Positions 46,489 to 58,524 of a stretch of DNA of 64,000 nt are shown here, one piece after another. Each line of letters begins with the position of its first letter. Positions within the stretch are counted from its first letter, which is position 1. Where the stretch lies: the NCBI GenBank assembly GCA_963575745.1, contig CAUYUJ010018616.1:677292-741291 (forward strand). The letters are read 5' to 3'. Source of the DNA: Prorocentrum cordatum. Its lineage: Eukaryota; Sar; Dinophyceae; Prorocentrales; Prorocentraceae. The position numbers were made by a program, and so were the translations under genes. The notes under the pieces were generated by a model. That model had not been told where the DNA came from. It was given only the letters and a program-made list of their open reading frames with translations, and searched no databases.

Positions 46489-46984
46489 GGTGCTGCGCTA
46501 CGCCGAGTTTTTGCGCAATGTCTGGGACTGCTCTGCGTTCCTTGCTTTGTACGTGGAGTCGGGGTGCGTGCACGACCCAGGGGAGTGCTGCTCTGTGTGC
46601 GAGAAGCCCAGCGCCCCAGGCATAGCTATTGGAGACCGCGGTTGGCCCGCTAGGCCATGCGCAATCTGCGGGCGCCACTACCACGGCATTTGCCAGCTGA
46701 ACGCCGCCCTGAACACCAAGAGCGCGTTGCAGCAGGCCGCCGACGCTGAGGATAGTGAAGAGGTATACACGTTCGTTGTCGACTCGTTTTCACGTTGCCC
46801 TGTGCTCTTTGAAATTGTAATGGAGGATGGCCTTCACTGCTCCTGGTGTGGTGAGATCCTCCGCGCATGCATTGAGAAGCACCCCCACTTGGCCCCAGGC
46901 CCTGTCCCCGCAGAGGGCGCCGACGAGGGGGGGGGCGCGCCAGGTGATCACCCCTCTGGCGCGGCGCCCTCTGCTGCAAGTTAA
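46489..46984 (+). CDS. 3' exon with PHD/RING-like Cys-His cluster
   Basis: Preceded by CCGAAG at a likely acceptor; ends at TAA 46982-46984. Reads VLRYAEFLRNVWDCSAFLAL, GECCSVCEKP, PCAICGRHYHGICQLN, LHCSWCGEILRACIEKHPHL. The ordered Cys pairs with HYHGIC and a final CSWC fit a PHD-type C4HC3 zinc finger with wide loops; such modules read histone tails or act in ubiquitin ligases. Likely the 3' end of gene A's transcription unit, though separate-gene status cannot be excluded. Confidence 0.55.
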
Positions 46985-47037
46985 CCCGCCCGCGCTTTGC
47001 TTTTCGAGCGGGCAGTCTGCTGCAGCCAACTCCTCCC

Positions 47038-47170
47038 TCCTCCTCCTGCTTATCCTGCTCCTCCTGCTCCTCCTGCTCTTGCTCCTGCTCCTCATCCTGC
47101 TGCTCCTCCTCCTCCTCCTCCTCCTCCTCCTCCTCCTCCTCCTCCTCCTCCTCTTCCTCGTCCCCTTCCC
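47038..47170. repeat. CTC/CTG pyrimidine array
   Basis: TCCTGCTCC units grade into about 60 bp of CTC immediately after the stop codon region of the preceding exon. Confidence 0.9.
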
Positions 47171-47377
47171 ATCCTGCCCCTTCTTTCTCCCGCTCACCCC
47201 TCCCTTCCTTTCGTGGAGCCTCCGTGGACTTGTGGTTGGCATACCCAAGGGGCCCTCCCGCGGGTCCTGACTGGGTCTTTCGTGGGGCCATCTCTGGGGC
47301 TCGCTCTTGGAGGTCCCCATGTTTTTTTTTCCTTGGGGCCACCTTTGGTGGTCACAAGGTTTTGGGGGCCATAAAAA

Positions 47378-47660
47378 AAACACAGCCCCCCAGAGCGTAC
47401 AAACACAGCCCCCCCCCCCCCCCTCCCGAGCGTACAAACACAGCCCCCCCGAGCGCACAAACACAGCCCCCCCGAGCGTGCAAACCAACCAGCTCTGAGA
47501 ATGAAAACGCAGCCCCCCGAGCGCAGGAAAACTGCCCCCCCGAACGTGCAAACACAGCCCCCCAGCGTAAAAACACAGCCCCCCGAGCGCACCGGCCCAC
47601 CCGCTCTCAGCGTACAAACACAGCCCCCCAGAGCGTACAAACACAGCCCCCCCCCCTCCA
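47378..47660. repeat. ~22-bp minisatellite AAACACAGCCCCCCGAGCGT, ~12 copies
   Basis: Units AAACACAGCCCCCC with GAGCGTAC, variable C-runs and two interruptions (CAGCTCTGAGAATG; CGGCCCACCCGCTCTC). Non-coding. Confidence 0.9.
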
Positions 47661-48040
47661 CCCCTGTCCTGGGGCCATTCTGTTGGCTTGCAAGGGCTTT
47701 GGGGGCCTTCCTCCGGCTCAGGCTTTGGGCTTCGTGGGTCCTTTCCTGGAGCCTCCTTGGGCTTCTGGGTGGCCCATCCAACGGGCCCCCCTCCCCCCCG
47801 CGGGCCTTGTTTAGGCCCCTCGGAGGACCCCCCAGGGCCCGCCTGATTGGATATCTGCCCCCCCGAGATCCAATCGCCCCTCCAGGGGGGGGCCCAAGAA
47901 GCCCCCAAGAGATTCCCTAGAGGGCCCAATGCGGCTCCAAGGGCGCCCAAGAAGGCCCCCCCGGGCCCGCCAGGTTGGATCTCCCTCCCGAGATCCCCCC
48001 CCTCCCCCGTGGGGGGCATGTCCCCGCGAGGAGGAGGAGG
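47661..48040. other. Spacer with a duplicated GGCCCGCC..TTGGAT..CCGAGATCC block
   Basis: About 47837-47875 and 47965-47998 share this block; the rest is C-rich spacer with CCCAAGAAGCC words. Confidence 0.5.
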
Positions 48041-48085
48041 AGGAAGCGAAGGAAGATGAGGGGGAGGTGGAGGAGGAGGAGGCGG

Positions 48086-48330
48086 AGATGGACGTGAAAT
48101 TTAACGCCATCCGTGGCACTCCAGGCCCCAGGCCCGCCTGGAGAGCAGTGTTCGCATTGCCGAACATGTCGCACGTATGCATCAGTCATGTTTCGGGCTT
48201 TGAGAGTTTCAGCCGCGCTGTGGCTGGCGGCGCCTTGCACTTCGCGCTGGCCGTGCGCAGACATCGACTCCGACTACGCGTAGGATGCGTTCGGTGCCGC
48301 GCGCTGCCAGTGCCATCAAAAGGAGGAGGA
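48086..48330 (+). CDS. Possible exon, unrecognised
   Basis: MDVKFNAIRGTPGPRPAWRA, VFALPNMSHVCISHVSGFES, FSRAVAGGALHFALAVRRHR between a GGA tract (48020-48085) and a GGAGGAGG tract. Could be a further exon of the upstream gene or the start of another. Confidence 0.4.
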
Positions 48331-48645
48331 GGGGGAGGAGACAGGGGAGATGTTGATTCGCCCTCGAGATCCTTTGGGTGTTTGGGCAGTCAAGAGTGAC
48401 GGCGCCTTAAGGGGCATGGGCGGATACAGTGTGCATAGTGGGTCTAACTGGGGGTGGGACCGAAGGCTTCTGTTCGCACCCTGAGGAGACGAGGGGGAGC
48501 AGGAGGAGGAGGGGCGCTTTGGGTCTGAGCTGGTCATGTTTTCGGGTTGAACGGTTGTTCTTTGCTTTCGATTCCCAACTTTTTTCTGTGTTCGGGTGGT
48601 TCTTTCTTAAGGCTGGACATGTCGTTCAGGGTTCGTTTTGTTGCG
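48331..48645. other. Spacer
   Basis: No exon or repeat unit accepted. Confidence 0.3.
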
Positions 48646-50090
48646 TGGGTGGGCGCGGGGGGGGGGGGGGTGATGCGTGGGGGGCAGGCCCCCACGGGGT
48701 GAGGGGGAATGCACGTGGTGAGCAGTTCCCCGCGGGGCGGGGCGGGGCGGGGCGCGGACCCACGGGGTCGCGCGAGGAGCGCAGGCCCCATGGGACCAGG
48801 GGGTGTCTTTGGAGAGCAAGTACCCACGGGGCCAATGATGAGCGGCTGTGGGGAGCAGGTCCTCACATGGGCAGGGGTGGATGGGGTGCGTGGAGCAGCA
48901 GCTCCCCATGGGGCCATGATGGGTGGCTGGGAGGTGACCGTGTGGACCAGGTCCCCACATGACCAAGATGGCCCGTGGGGAGCATATCCCCACATGACCG
49001 ATTAGGTCATGTGGGGAGTACGTCCCCACGAGACCGAGGGGACCCGTGGGGGGCAGGTCCCAACGGAACCATAGGGTGACCGTGGGGAGCAGGTCCCCAC
49101 GTGGCCGAGGGGGGCCCGTGGTGAGCAGGTCCCCACATGACCGATGGGGGTCGTGGGGAGTAGGTCCCCACGGGGCCACGTGGCCCGTGGGGAGCAGGTC
49201 CCCACGGTGCCATGGGTGCCGTGGGGAGCAGGTCCCCACATTGCCTATTGGAGCGTGGGGAGCAAGCCCCCACATACCCAGGGTGTACGTGGGGAGTAGG
49301 TCCCCACGGTGCCAACATGTGCCCGTGGGGAGCAGGTCCCCACGGGGCCGAAGGATGCCCGCGGGGAGCAGGTCCCCACGGGGCCGAAGGGTGTCCGTGG
49401 GGAGTAGGTCCCCACGGGGCCAAAAGGGGTCCGTGGGGAGCAGGTCCCCACGGGGCCGAATGGGGGCCCGTGGGGAGCAGGTCCCCACGGGGCCAAAGGG
49501 GACCCGTGGGGAGCAGGTCCCCACGGTACCGACGGGGGGGCCGTGGGGGGCAGGTCCCCACGGTACCGGAGGGGAGCCCGTGGGGAGCAGGTCCCCACGG
49601 GGCCGAAGAGGGGGGGGGGCGTGGGGAGCAGGTCCCCACGGTACCAGAGGGGGGCCCGTGGGGAGCAGGTCCCCACGGCACCGCAGGGGGCCCGTGGGGA
49701 GCAGGTCCCCACATGCCCAGGGGGGGCGTGGGGAGTAGGTCCCCACGGCACCGCAGGGGGCCCGTGGGGAGCAGGTCCCCACATGCCCAGGGGGGAGGGG
49801 GGTGCGTGGGGAGTAGGTCCCCACGGTACCACAGGGAGCCCGTGGGGAGCAGGTCCCCACGGGGCCGAATGGGGGTCCGTGGGGAGCAGGTCCCCACGTG
49901 GTCGAGTGGGCCCGTGGGGAGCAGGTCCCCACGGGTCATGTATGGCTCGTGGGGAGTAGGCCCCCACGGGGTAGGTGCGATGACCCGCGGGGGGCATCCT
50001 TCCACGGGGTCGAGGGGGGAGGCGACGCGGGGAACATGCGCACACATGGCTGGGGAGGGTACGTAGGGAGCATGTCCCCGCCCATGGTCA
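48646..50090. repeat. Array of ~35 palindromes, ~37-bp period
   Basis: Each unit centres on GTGGGGAGCAGGTCCCCAC, a hairpin with seven-base stems GTGGGGA/TCCCCAC, then a variable GGGGCCGAA(G)GGG spacer. The stems are conserved far better than the spacers. 48.65-48.96 and 49.98-50.09 kb are more diverged edges. ORFs here are artefacts. It lies between two coding regions of the plus-strand cluster. Confidence 0.95.
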
Positions 50091-50857
50091 GATGTGTCAC
50101 TTGGGGGGCCAGTCGCGTTATGAGTATCCCCTCGCCCTTCCCACCCCGTGCCTGAGAGAACAGGCGCCATGACGATTTCGCGAGGTTCCGCACTTACCCA
50201 ATGCGGACTGTTCCTTTACTTCTGGGCTCTTTCATGGTCCATTTGGAGCCTTCTCATGTGCTCCATTGGGGCTCCCGTGGCCCTGTGGCCCCGCTCGAGA
50301 GGGCCCCGCGAACGCCCAATGAGGCCCCGCGATGGCCCCATGCAGGTCCAACCTGTTCCAAACAATCACACCGCGAGCCGTCTGAATGCCCTCTTGAGCC
50401 GTCTTCAGGGCCCTCGCGGGATGTGTTCGTGGCCATCATGAGCCACCTTGGGACACTCTCTCGGGTAACTCGGGGGGCTTATCTTGGGCCCAATCAGTCT
50501 TGGAATAGCTTGTATTCATGCGGAGTGGGGTCGCTGATGGCCCCTCGGCGTGCGCATCCGTGTTCTGCAATAGCAATTAAAACCTTCACGTTTTGTGCAT
50601 GCCAACCCATCGCAACGATCGTACCCTTCGGCTTGCTGGATACTTGCCGCGGAGATGGGCTCACCAGACATGCCGCCGGCGTCTTTGCTACCCTTGGTTG
50701 GCCGCCGATCTGAGTCGGGGCAGCTTTGTCGCACGCTGGAGGACGTCTTCCTCTTCTTCGTGCCTCCTGTAATTAAGTAGAGCTCGCTCCCACTCATTTG
50801 CTTAAGTCGTCCCTGGGGAATGGGGAAGGGGTTTCACTTCGTCGCCGCTAGGACGCC
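50091..50857. other. Upstream region of the methyltransferase gene
   Basis: No promoter motif recognised. An ORF at 50516-50797 on the minus strand (MSGSELYLITGGTKKRKTSS) is somewhat protein-like but unsupported. CGCCGCTAG at 50843-50851 just before the ATG could be an acceptor for trans- or cis-splicing. Confidence 0.35.
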
Positions 50858-53450
50858 ATGGGCTGGGCGCCGCGGGGACTATTAGACGTCCAGAGCGCAC
50901 TGATGCATAACAAAGACAAGGTTGTGGACGTTTTCGGGTACATCACCAAGCGCGAATTGCGCACTAGCTCCGCCTTCAGCGGTATTGGGGCTCCCGAGAA
51001 TGCAGACCACATTATACAGACAGCAGTTGGTCAACTGATTCAGAACCAGAATCATGGAGAGATTGGTAATGCAATGACTTTTCGGCCTCTGTATGCGATC
51101 GAGTGCAACGAGAAAGCGCAGAGGGAACTCCTGTCCCTCCCGAATCGCCCTGAACATCTTTTCAAGGATCTTGGGGACTTCTGCCCAGACGAGCTGAAGC
51201 GGGCGTTCGGCTCGGTTAGGGGCGTCAAGCAAGCGAAGCCCAAGACGCTCAAGGCCCGTCCTGCTCTCATCATCCCTCCTCCCTCCTCCTCCTCCTGTTC
51301 CCTCCCCTCCTCCTCCTTCTCCCTCCTCCTCCTCCTCTTCCTCCTCGCCCCCCTCCCCCCCCCGCCCTGCCCGTGCCCGCGGCGAGCGGTCGCGCGCGCG
51401 CCGCCTAGGCCAAGCTGATGCGGTGCACCCCGAAGCTCAGCGCCTTCTGCTTGATCCACAAGCGCGACTGCAGGGTGGAGCACAGCCACCTGCACCGCGC
51501 AGGCCGGGGAAGGGGGAGGTGGGCGTGGAGGAAGGCAACGACGCGAGGATGGCGCGGCGGCGGGGGGGGGGGAGGGGGAGAGGGGAGGGGGTGGGAGGAG
51601 AAGGAGAAGGAGAGGGGAAGGGAAGGGCGAAGGGCCAGGGGGGGGGAGGAGGGGGAGGACGCGAGTCAATCTTGGCATTGCTGCATGGCAGCCACTGCAC
51701 CATGCGCAGTGGGTATGGCAAGATGGAGTCCGGGAGAGAATTCCTCCTCGACCTCCTCCACCTCCCCCCGCCTCCTCCCACCTCCTCCTCTTCGCTCCCC
51801 CCCCGCCCCGTGGGGCCAGGACCATGGCCAGAGGGGGGGCGCGTCTGGGAACGCGGCGGCCCTCGGCCGCGAGTTTTCGAAGGGGTTGCCGACGGACCCC
51901 CCCCCCTCCCCGCCGCCCTCTCTGAGATTTCAGATCCCCCGCGAGGCCCCGCGGGGCTGGCATTTTCTGCGTTCCTTCCTGGAGGAAAGGTCAGAGGGAC
52001 CAAACATGAAATACTTCTGGCTGTGGATCGCGATGACCAGGAGCCTCAAACACGTCGTGGCTTTTCACGAGAACGTTCCTGCGTTCGGGCAGGATCTCCT
52101 AGAGGAGGGCTTGGGGGACATGTACTTTTTGATTCGCACGTGTGACAACGCGGCAGACTTGGGATGGGCGAGCCGGCGTGTTCGGCAGATCGTTGTCCTC
52201 ATTCTGAAGCAGTTCGCGACGCCGGTGCTGCTGGTCCTCGGGAGCTCTGCTTTGCCTCTGCTAAATGAAAGCGAGAGGGAGGGGGAGGGGGACCTTGCGC
52301 CGCTTGCTACTGTTCGCGTGCGCCTCGGGCATTTGACGTTGGGATGTGGCTCATCTTGGAGTAGGGTCTTGGGGCGGAGGCTATCTTGAGCCAACCATCT
52401 TGGGACACTTGGGTCTTGGAAGCCATCTTGGGCAAACGCTCCCTCGGAGCAATCTAGGGCAATATGGTTTAGAGAGGGATGGCGGGATTGGGGCACGGGG
52501 GTGAGTCTTCTCTGCAGGCTGATGCAGGGCACCAACCTGACGACGAGGCCGCCGTGGAGTGGGCGTCGGACCCCGCGATCGCCCAGGCGACCTTGGACTG
52601 GCAGAGGACCATCGAGAGCACGTTCCACCGCAAGTGCGATTTCAACCTGTACAAGTATTTGATCGCTGATACGTCCGAGGTCGGGCAGGAGTTCAAGTGG
52701 GCCATGAACCGCCCCGGAGTCAAGAAGCGGTGGGCCCCAAGTACGCGTCCGAAGGGCGGCGAGTATAGTTGCGATTGGTTCGCCCCCGACACTGGCAGAT
52801 GGTTGTTGACTCTTGAAGAGAGGAAGGCCTTGTCCTGGGTTGCCCCCAGGCACATGGGCGAGGTGTGCGACATCGGCCAGAACCCTCAGAAGCGCCTCAA
52901 CGTTTCAAATGACAAGGTGCTCCACTGCCTGATTGCGAAGACGGGCTTCGTTTACATCCTCCCCAAGAGCATTTCGGAGCCTGGCCCGCCGCTGCCAGAT
53001 CGGTGGCTCACTTGCTCGGAGCTTCTGACCGCGATGGGCTACCCCATCACTGGTAGTTGCCAGCTCGCTGCTGGCGGCGGGTCGCCAGCGCAGTGCCAGT
53101 TCTCGTACGGCAAGCTCCCGCCTGTTTCCCGGACGGTCGCTTCGACTCGCCGCGCGGCAGGGAACACCATCCACATCAACCACATCGGGGTGCACACTCT
53201 GATCTGCATCTTTAAGTTTCCCACACTGGGCTCCCTCGTGCACGAGCTTGTCCCGTCGCCGCGGGTGATTGCTGTAGAGAGCCAAGGTGAGCTGATCCCA
53301 GAATCAAGTTCGGCCTCGCGTGGCATGAAGCGGTCTTCGAGCGCCCTCAGTCCTGCCGACTCCTTGTCGCAGACGGATGCGCCAGAGTTCACTTCAGGGC
53401 TCCGGTCCGCCCTCTTGCGGACCTCCGCGCGCCAGACGCGGCGCCATTAG
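50858..53450 (+). CDS. Cytosine-5 DNA methyltransferase
   Basis: Transfers a methyl group from S-adenosylmethionine to cytosine in DNA. Exon 1 (50858-51214): motif I FSGIGAPE (Phe40-Glu47), acidic IECNEKA (Glu82), FKDLGDF (Asp104). Exon 2 starts 51409 (AKLMRCTPKLSAFCLIHKRD). A small exon near 51692-51745 supplies the only candidate for catalytic motif IV (Ala-Pro-Cys if a GC donor at 51502 is used). Exon ~51995-52224: GPNMKYFWLW, motif VI FHENV and a GWASRRVRQ block like motif VIII. Exon 52518-53450: RWLTCSELLTAMGYP and motif X-like AAGNTIHINHIG, ending in TAG. Introns 51215-51408 and 52225-52517 are GT-AG, phase 0. Start is the first ATG after a possible acceptor; an upstream exon is possible. 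The catalytic block is less canonical than the rest, so activity is uncertain. Confidence 0.8.
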
Positions 53451-54744
53451 GCGCGCCGCGTCGGCCCGCCTGGTGACAGTAGTAGCGCCATCGCCAGCCA
53501 TGGCTCTGACGAGCCCTGGACAACAACCACGATTTCGCGGGCGGACCGTGTGCGATACACTGCCTCTGCCGACGCGACCGACTGCCTCTGCCGAGCTTCT
53601 CTTGTCCAGTTTAGTGGGTAGTATCGCTGCCTCGCCCGCCGTTCCCATGCCGAGTTTGCACGTGCGAATGTTATGTCAGTTGGTCATGGAGTTTCGGAGG
53701 CGATCGATCCGGGGTTCGGTTGAGGGTGTTGAGCGTTGGCGGGCGGGGCAATCGAGGGCGCAACCGCTCGATCTTTAAGTTGCGATGTTTTCCCCATTTA
53801 GTTTTGGCCGACAAGGCCGAAGGCAGGGGCCAACAGTGGATGTGGTTAAGCCGCTGTTGGCCCGCATACACACCGAGCGTGCGCTGCGCTGCCTCGTAGT
53901 CAGTAGTCAGAAGGCCTGCAGAACGAGCCTGATCAGCTCTGCCGCTTGCCAGCCATCATTAGATATGTATGTACACAACGTCTGAACGTGATGGCCAGAG
54001 TGCAGAATCTACCTCCTCCACCTCCTCGCCACCTCCCCGGCGGCTTCCTCTTTGGGAAATTTCAGCCCCGCCTCAATCTCACCCTCCTTCTTCGCCCCTC
54101 CACCCCTCCTCCTCCCCTTCCTCCCCCCCCCCGCCCTCTCTTCCTTATCCCGCCCCCCCCCCCATCCGTTATCCTTCGCGGGGGTCTGCCTTTCTTTCAA
54201 ATCTTTCACGGGCCCGAAAAAATCAACAGAGAGAAGGGTGCGAGGGGGGATTCGTTCAAACTCAATCCCTGGGCCCCTCGCGGTGTCCATGCTGACAGGT
54301 TTCCCGAGACGTGTCCTGCTACGGCGACAAGGGCTCCGCCGCTTCGTCCTTCCTCAATTTCTTTTGGGCCTCCTGAGCCCCCCCCAGCCTGCGCGCTGAA
54401 GTTGCTCAGCAGCGCCAGCGCCCCCTTGACGGCCGCGGGGTCGCAGTCCTGCGGGCCGTTCCTTCCTTCCCCTTGCTCCTGTTCCTCATCTAGCCCTGGC
54501 GCGCCTTGCCCAGACTTGCAGCTAGCTAGGGCTCGAGCTCGAGTAACCGCGGGGCCCGTGGTCCCGCGGTGTGTCTGGGAATTCGAGGCTGCAGCGTCGC
54601 CATGGTGGTTATCCGCGATCTGGGCGGCGACGGCGCAGCCTTGCCCGAAGACCTTGGGGACGATGGTCGATGGTGTGAGCAAGAGACAGATTAGGGGCCG
54701 AGGTCCCTGAGGTCCCGGGCCGTGGGTCCTGGGTCCGAGAGTTC
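53451..54744. other. Intergenic region between methyltransferase and gene D
   Basis: ACTGCCTCTGCCGA is directly repeated (53560-53605). GGGCCAACAG/CTGTTGGCCC forms a hairpin at 53826-53863. 54000-54180 is CTC/C-rich. See the separate weak minus-strand exon at 54370-54680. Confidence 0.4.
54370..54680 (-). CDS. Weak candidate exon on the minus strand
   Basis: KVFGQGCAVAAQIADNHHGD, a polar linker, then DCDPAAVKGALALLSNFSAQ. More protein-like than the plus reading, but GC3 is high on both strands. It would be the only minus-strand exon in the 38-61 kb cluster. Confidence 0.3.
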
Positions 54745-54825
54745 GTTGTCGTCGTCGTCGTCGTCACCGTCGTCTTCGCCTTCGTCGTCGTCCTCGTCGT
54801 GATCGTCGTCGTCGTCGTCGCCCGT
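54745..54825. repeat. (GTC)n microsatellite
   Basis: GTCGTC runs with ACC and TTC interruptions just upstream of the first accepted exon of gene D. Confidence 0.85.
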
Positions 54826-54884
54826 CCCCGGCCCACCCCCTCCTTCCTCTTTTTCTCCTCTTCTGGCGCTCGGCGCGCCGCAAG

Positions 54885-55420
54885 GTAACGGAGATGCCGC
54901 TGGGGGCGCAGACCCGACCCTTGACCCCGCCAAGCTCGGCCCTTTCGACCCTCACGATGGACCCTTCGAGGCGCGCCACCCTTCTTTGTCGGGGCGCCTA
55001 CTTCAAGAGAAAGCCCGCTCCTTGTACGTGGTGGCCGAGGGGGTGACGCTCGCATTTTACAAGGCTCGGGGCGCCTGGCCGAACGCTGTGCGCTCCCCCC
55101 CTGGCCCGCCAATCGCCTCGATGTCCTGATGTCCTGCACTCAAGCCCTCGTGAACGTGTTCCCATTCACCCGTCTCCCCGGGACCGCCCCCCCCTCCTCT
55201 TCGAATCCTCTTCGTCATTGTTTTGGGCCCCGCATCCTACCAGACAGGCCAATTCCAATGTCAAGCTGCTCTCCCGGCGCAAACTCAACGATCGAGACCA
55301 AGGGGTGACCCGCGAAGTTTACAAGAACATTATCATCGAACGCGGCATCAAAAAAGGCGCTCTGCTGGAGGATATGGAGGAGGAGGAGGAGGAGGAGCCT
55401 AAAGAGAGCGACAAGGAGGA

Positions 55421-55451
<31 letters not shown>

Positions 55452-56709
55452 GAGGAGGAGGGGAGCAGGAGGAAGAGGTGGAGTAGGAGGTGGAGGCGGG
55501 TGCAAAGGCTCTCGCGGCGAGATCGCGGTCGTGCCCGCCCCCTCGGAGCTGCCGAAGCTGCTGTCGCTGGAGGGGGTGAGTGCTGCCAGCGGCGCGAGGT
55601 CAGCAAGCCAGATCTATATGGAATGCCAGTTCCCGGCTGGTGCCCACTTGATGGAAGCAGCATATCAGGCCTACGAGGAAGTAGGAGACACCAGCCAGCA
55701 AGTGAAGTTCTCCATCGAATCTGGCATGCCAAATTGCTCCATCCTTCGGGTCAACACCCCAGATGATGCAATGACGTGGTTCGTGGACGACTTGAACGAT
55801 CTGAACGCAATTGCGTCTGGCATTTCGTTTCTCGCGGGGTACAAGACGGTCCCTAAGATCAGTGCGGGTTGGATCGGGAGCCGCAAGAAGCCGAAACCAG
55901 GGAAAAAACATGTTAGTGCAGACGGAGATGATGGCGAGGCGGCCACTGGGACCACTGGGACCGCTGCCGAAAACCGTTTTGCTGGACTTGAAACCCAACA
56001 TTGGGAGTACATTACCAAATCCTTCCCGAAATATAAGCCAGTCTATGGTGGTTTCATTGGCTTCAAAGCTGCTCGTGCTTTCTTCAATGCAATGGCGCCC
56101 AAGCAATCTAATTTATGGGATCAGTATGAGGCCCAGGTGAATAAGACCTGCAACTTCATGCGCGGCGAGCTATCGGCTTCATCCGTGTACCACGTGAACA
56201 ATGAGATTTATAATATTATAACCACCCATTGCGGGGGTAAGAACCTGAGCAAATCACACGCTGCGTATTTGATCGAGGTGCTGATGTTTGCTTTGCCCCG
56301 CGATGCAGCACGAACTGGGCCTCACTGCGACTGGCTCTTCAGAGATGTCAACGCGGTCAAGGAGACGGTCAAGAAGCTCTGTGCCCCAATGGAAAACTCC
56401 AAGACCTTCAGGGCCGAGCCAGTGCCCGACGATGATTTCGACTTCAACGTGGGGCCCATCGCCAGCCTTTTCAAAGGGTCGCAACAAGAAGCAGCCCCGC
56501 CCCCGAAGAAGCGCTGCAGGATGTTGGGGCCCGACAGACCGATCGATCATCGAGCTATGGGTCCCGGGTCCGATCTTCGGGGGCCCCGATCTTCTCGTTC
56601 GATCGTCGACGCCTTGATCCGTGCGATAGACTCGACAACGATCGCATTCGACCCCGAACTTCTCGCCCCTGGGCCCTGGGCCGGGAGGAGGAGAGGATGA
56701 TGATGACGA

Positions 56710-56740
<31 letters not shown>

Positions 56741-58165
56741 GAGGAGGAGGAGGAGGAGGGGCAGGAGGGGGAGGAGGAGGGGGAGGAGCCGGGGAGGAGC
56801 CGGGGAGGAGGAGGAGGTCCTCCTCTTGGAGGCCCCTGGTCTCGGGGCTTTCGGGCGGCTCTGCTTCCAGGATGAAAATTTCGCCGAGGGTGCCGGAGAG
56901 ACCAACTGCCCGCGCCCACAAGGGCTTGTCTGTCATGGACGAGATGATTCGGACGGTCTCGCGCGCACTGCAGACTGTCAACCCAAAGGAGTGGATGGAA
57001 GATGAGATCAAGCTGGCCCTCCGATGTTCTATAACTTTTTGTTCCAATCTATCTGTTGCGCCACTGCCATACACGGAGAAACAAAAGGCGAAGGCCAGGC
57101 CCGACGGCATGCTTCCTGCAGTCACAGTGTGGTCAAAGTTCACTGGTGAATCACAATTTTTCCATTTCTCCTCTTGAGGGCCCCTCTCTCCTCCCCCTCT
57201 TCCTTTTCCTCGTTCCTCTCCTCCTCTCCTCCTCTCCTCTCCCTGTCCCTCCTCCTGCCCCTCCCCTCCTGTCCTCCTTCACCCCCCCTCCCCCTGCTCC
57301 TAACCCGCTGCCGCCTCGGCCTTTGCAATCGCTGCCCGCGGCTCCCCCCCCCAAGGCTCCGGTCGTTCCTCGACGCCAGGCTCGCGCACATGCACAACGC
57401 CAATCCTGGCGGCGAGGAGGAAGAGGAGGAGGAGGAGGAGGAGAAAACCGATCACAGGGATGAGGATGGCATCAAGGCAGCTATCACTGCTCTGACCGCT
57501 CGTGGAATGGACGGAGCAGCACTCCTCAAGTTGGTGGACGAGGGTGTCAGCGGCAAACTGATGCAGCCCATCGCAGCGTTCTTACAAACTCATGACATGT
57601 CACTTGTTAACAACAAGACCAGTCTGTCCAACGGCGCCAAGGCCATGCACCCACTGCTAAGCAAGCTCATGTCTGGTTTATGGTCTGCGTACATGGGATA
57701 CCAGAAGGATGGCGCGGTGCAGCCTTTTCAGGAAGACTCGTGGATGTCATGTTTCTTGCAATGCTTCTGGGACCTGTGGAATGCGAATGCCGGCAAAGCG
57801 TTCAATTTTGCGAACGAGTTCAATAACGCCATCAAACATGCTTCGTGCCCGCTGAATAAATTAGGGGAGTCGAGTGAATCTGTGAGCGCCGTTTGCGCTG
57901 CGTTCGGTTCCCGGGATGCCCTGGACTACATGAGTTCTGTGCGGCCTCTATACGTGCTGACTATGCTCAAAGAACTTGTGGTCATTGGCGACCAGTTCCA
58001 GGACGTCGTGACGTCGGGGCGCACGTGTATAGTATGCACATGCACGCACGCATGCATTGGGACGCACATCCATCTCCACATGGAGGGGGGGCAGGCCCCT
58101 AGCAGGACCCAGGGCCCTGGGCCCCTGGCAGGGCCCGCGCTGGATCCCGTGGGAGAGAGGCGCAC

Positions 58166-58236
<71 letters not shown>

Positions 58237-58478
58237 AAGGGAAGAAAAAAAAACGGCCCTACCCTGGTTTACGAGGCGCTGTGCTCTGAAATTCCTGTGG
58301 GCTGACAGGGTAAACCCTGCGTGATGTGCCGCGTCCTGGCGGCTCTAGGCTTTGGGGGTTCCCAGGGGGTTTACAGACCACGCACTTGCAACCGCGGGTA
58401 GGGTCGCTCTTTTCACACCTCAAAGACAGATCAGAGAGAGAGAAAGAGGGAGAGTGAGAAAGATAACAACAAAGAAAG

Positions 58479-58524
<46 letters not shown>

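Noticed and set aside
48607-50170. ORFs up to 441 codons over the palindrome array
   Set aside because: Open in many frames on both strands; period-driven repeats, no natural codon pattern.
50516-50797. Minus-strand ORF upstream of the methyltransferase
   Set aside because: Some protein-like character (GTKKRKTSSS) but no splice context or domain, and it opposes the cluster; left as a note only.
52388-52430. Second spliced-leader relic (GAAGCCATCTTGGGC)
   Set aside because: Too many mismatches, and it lies in an intron among CCATCTTGGG repeats.
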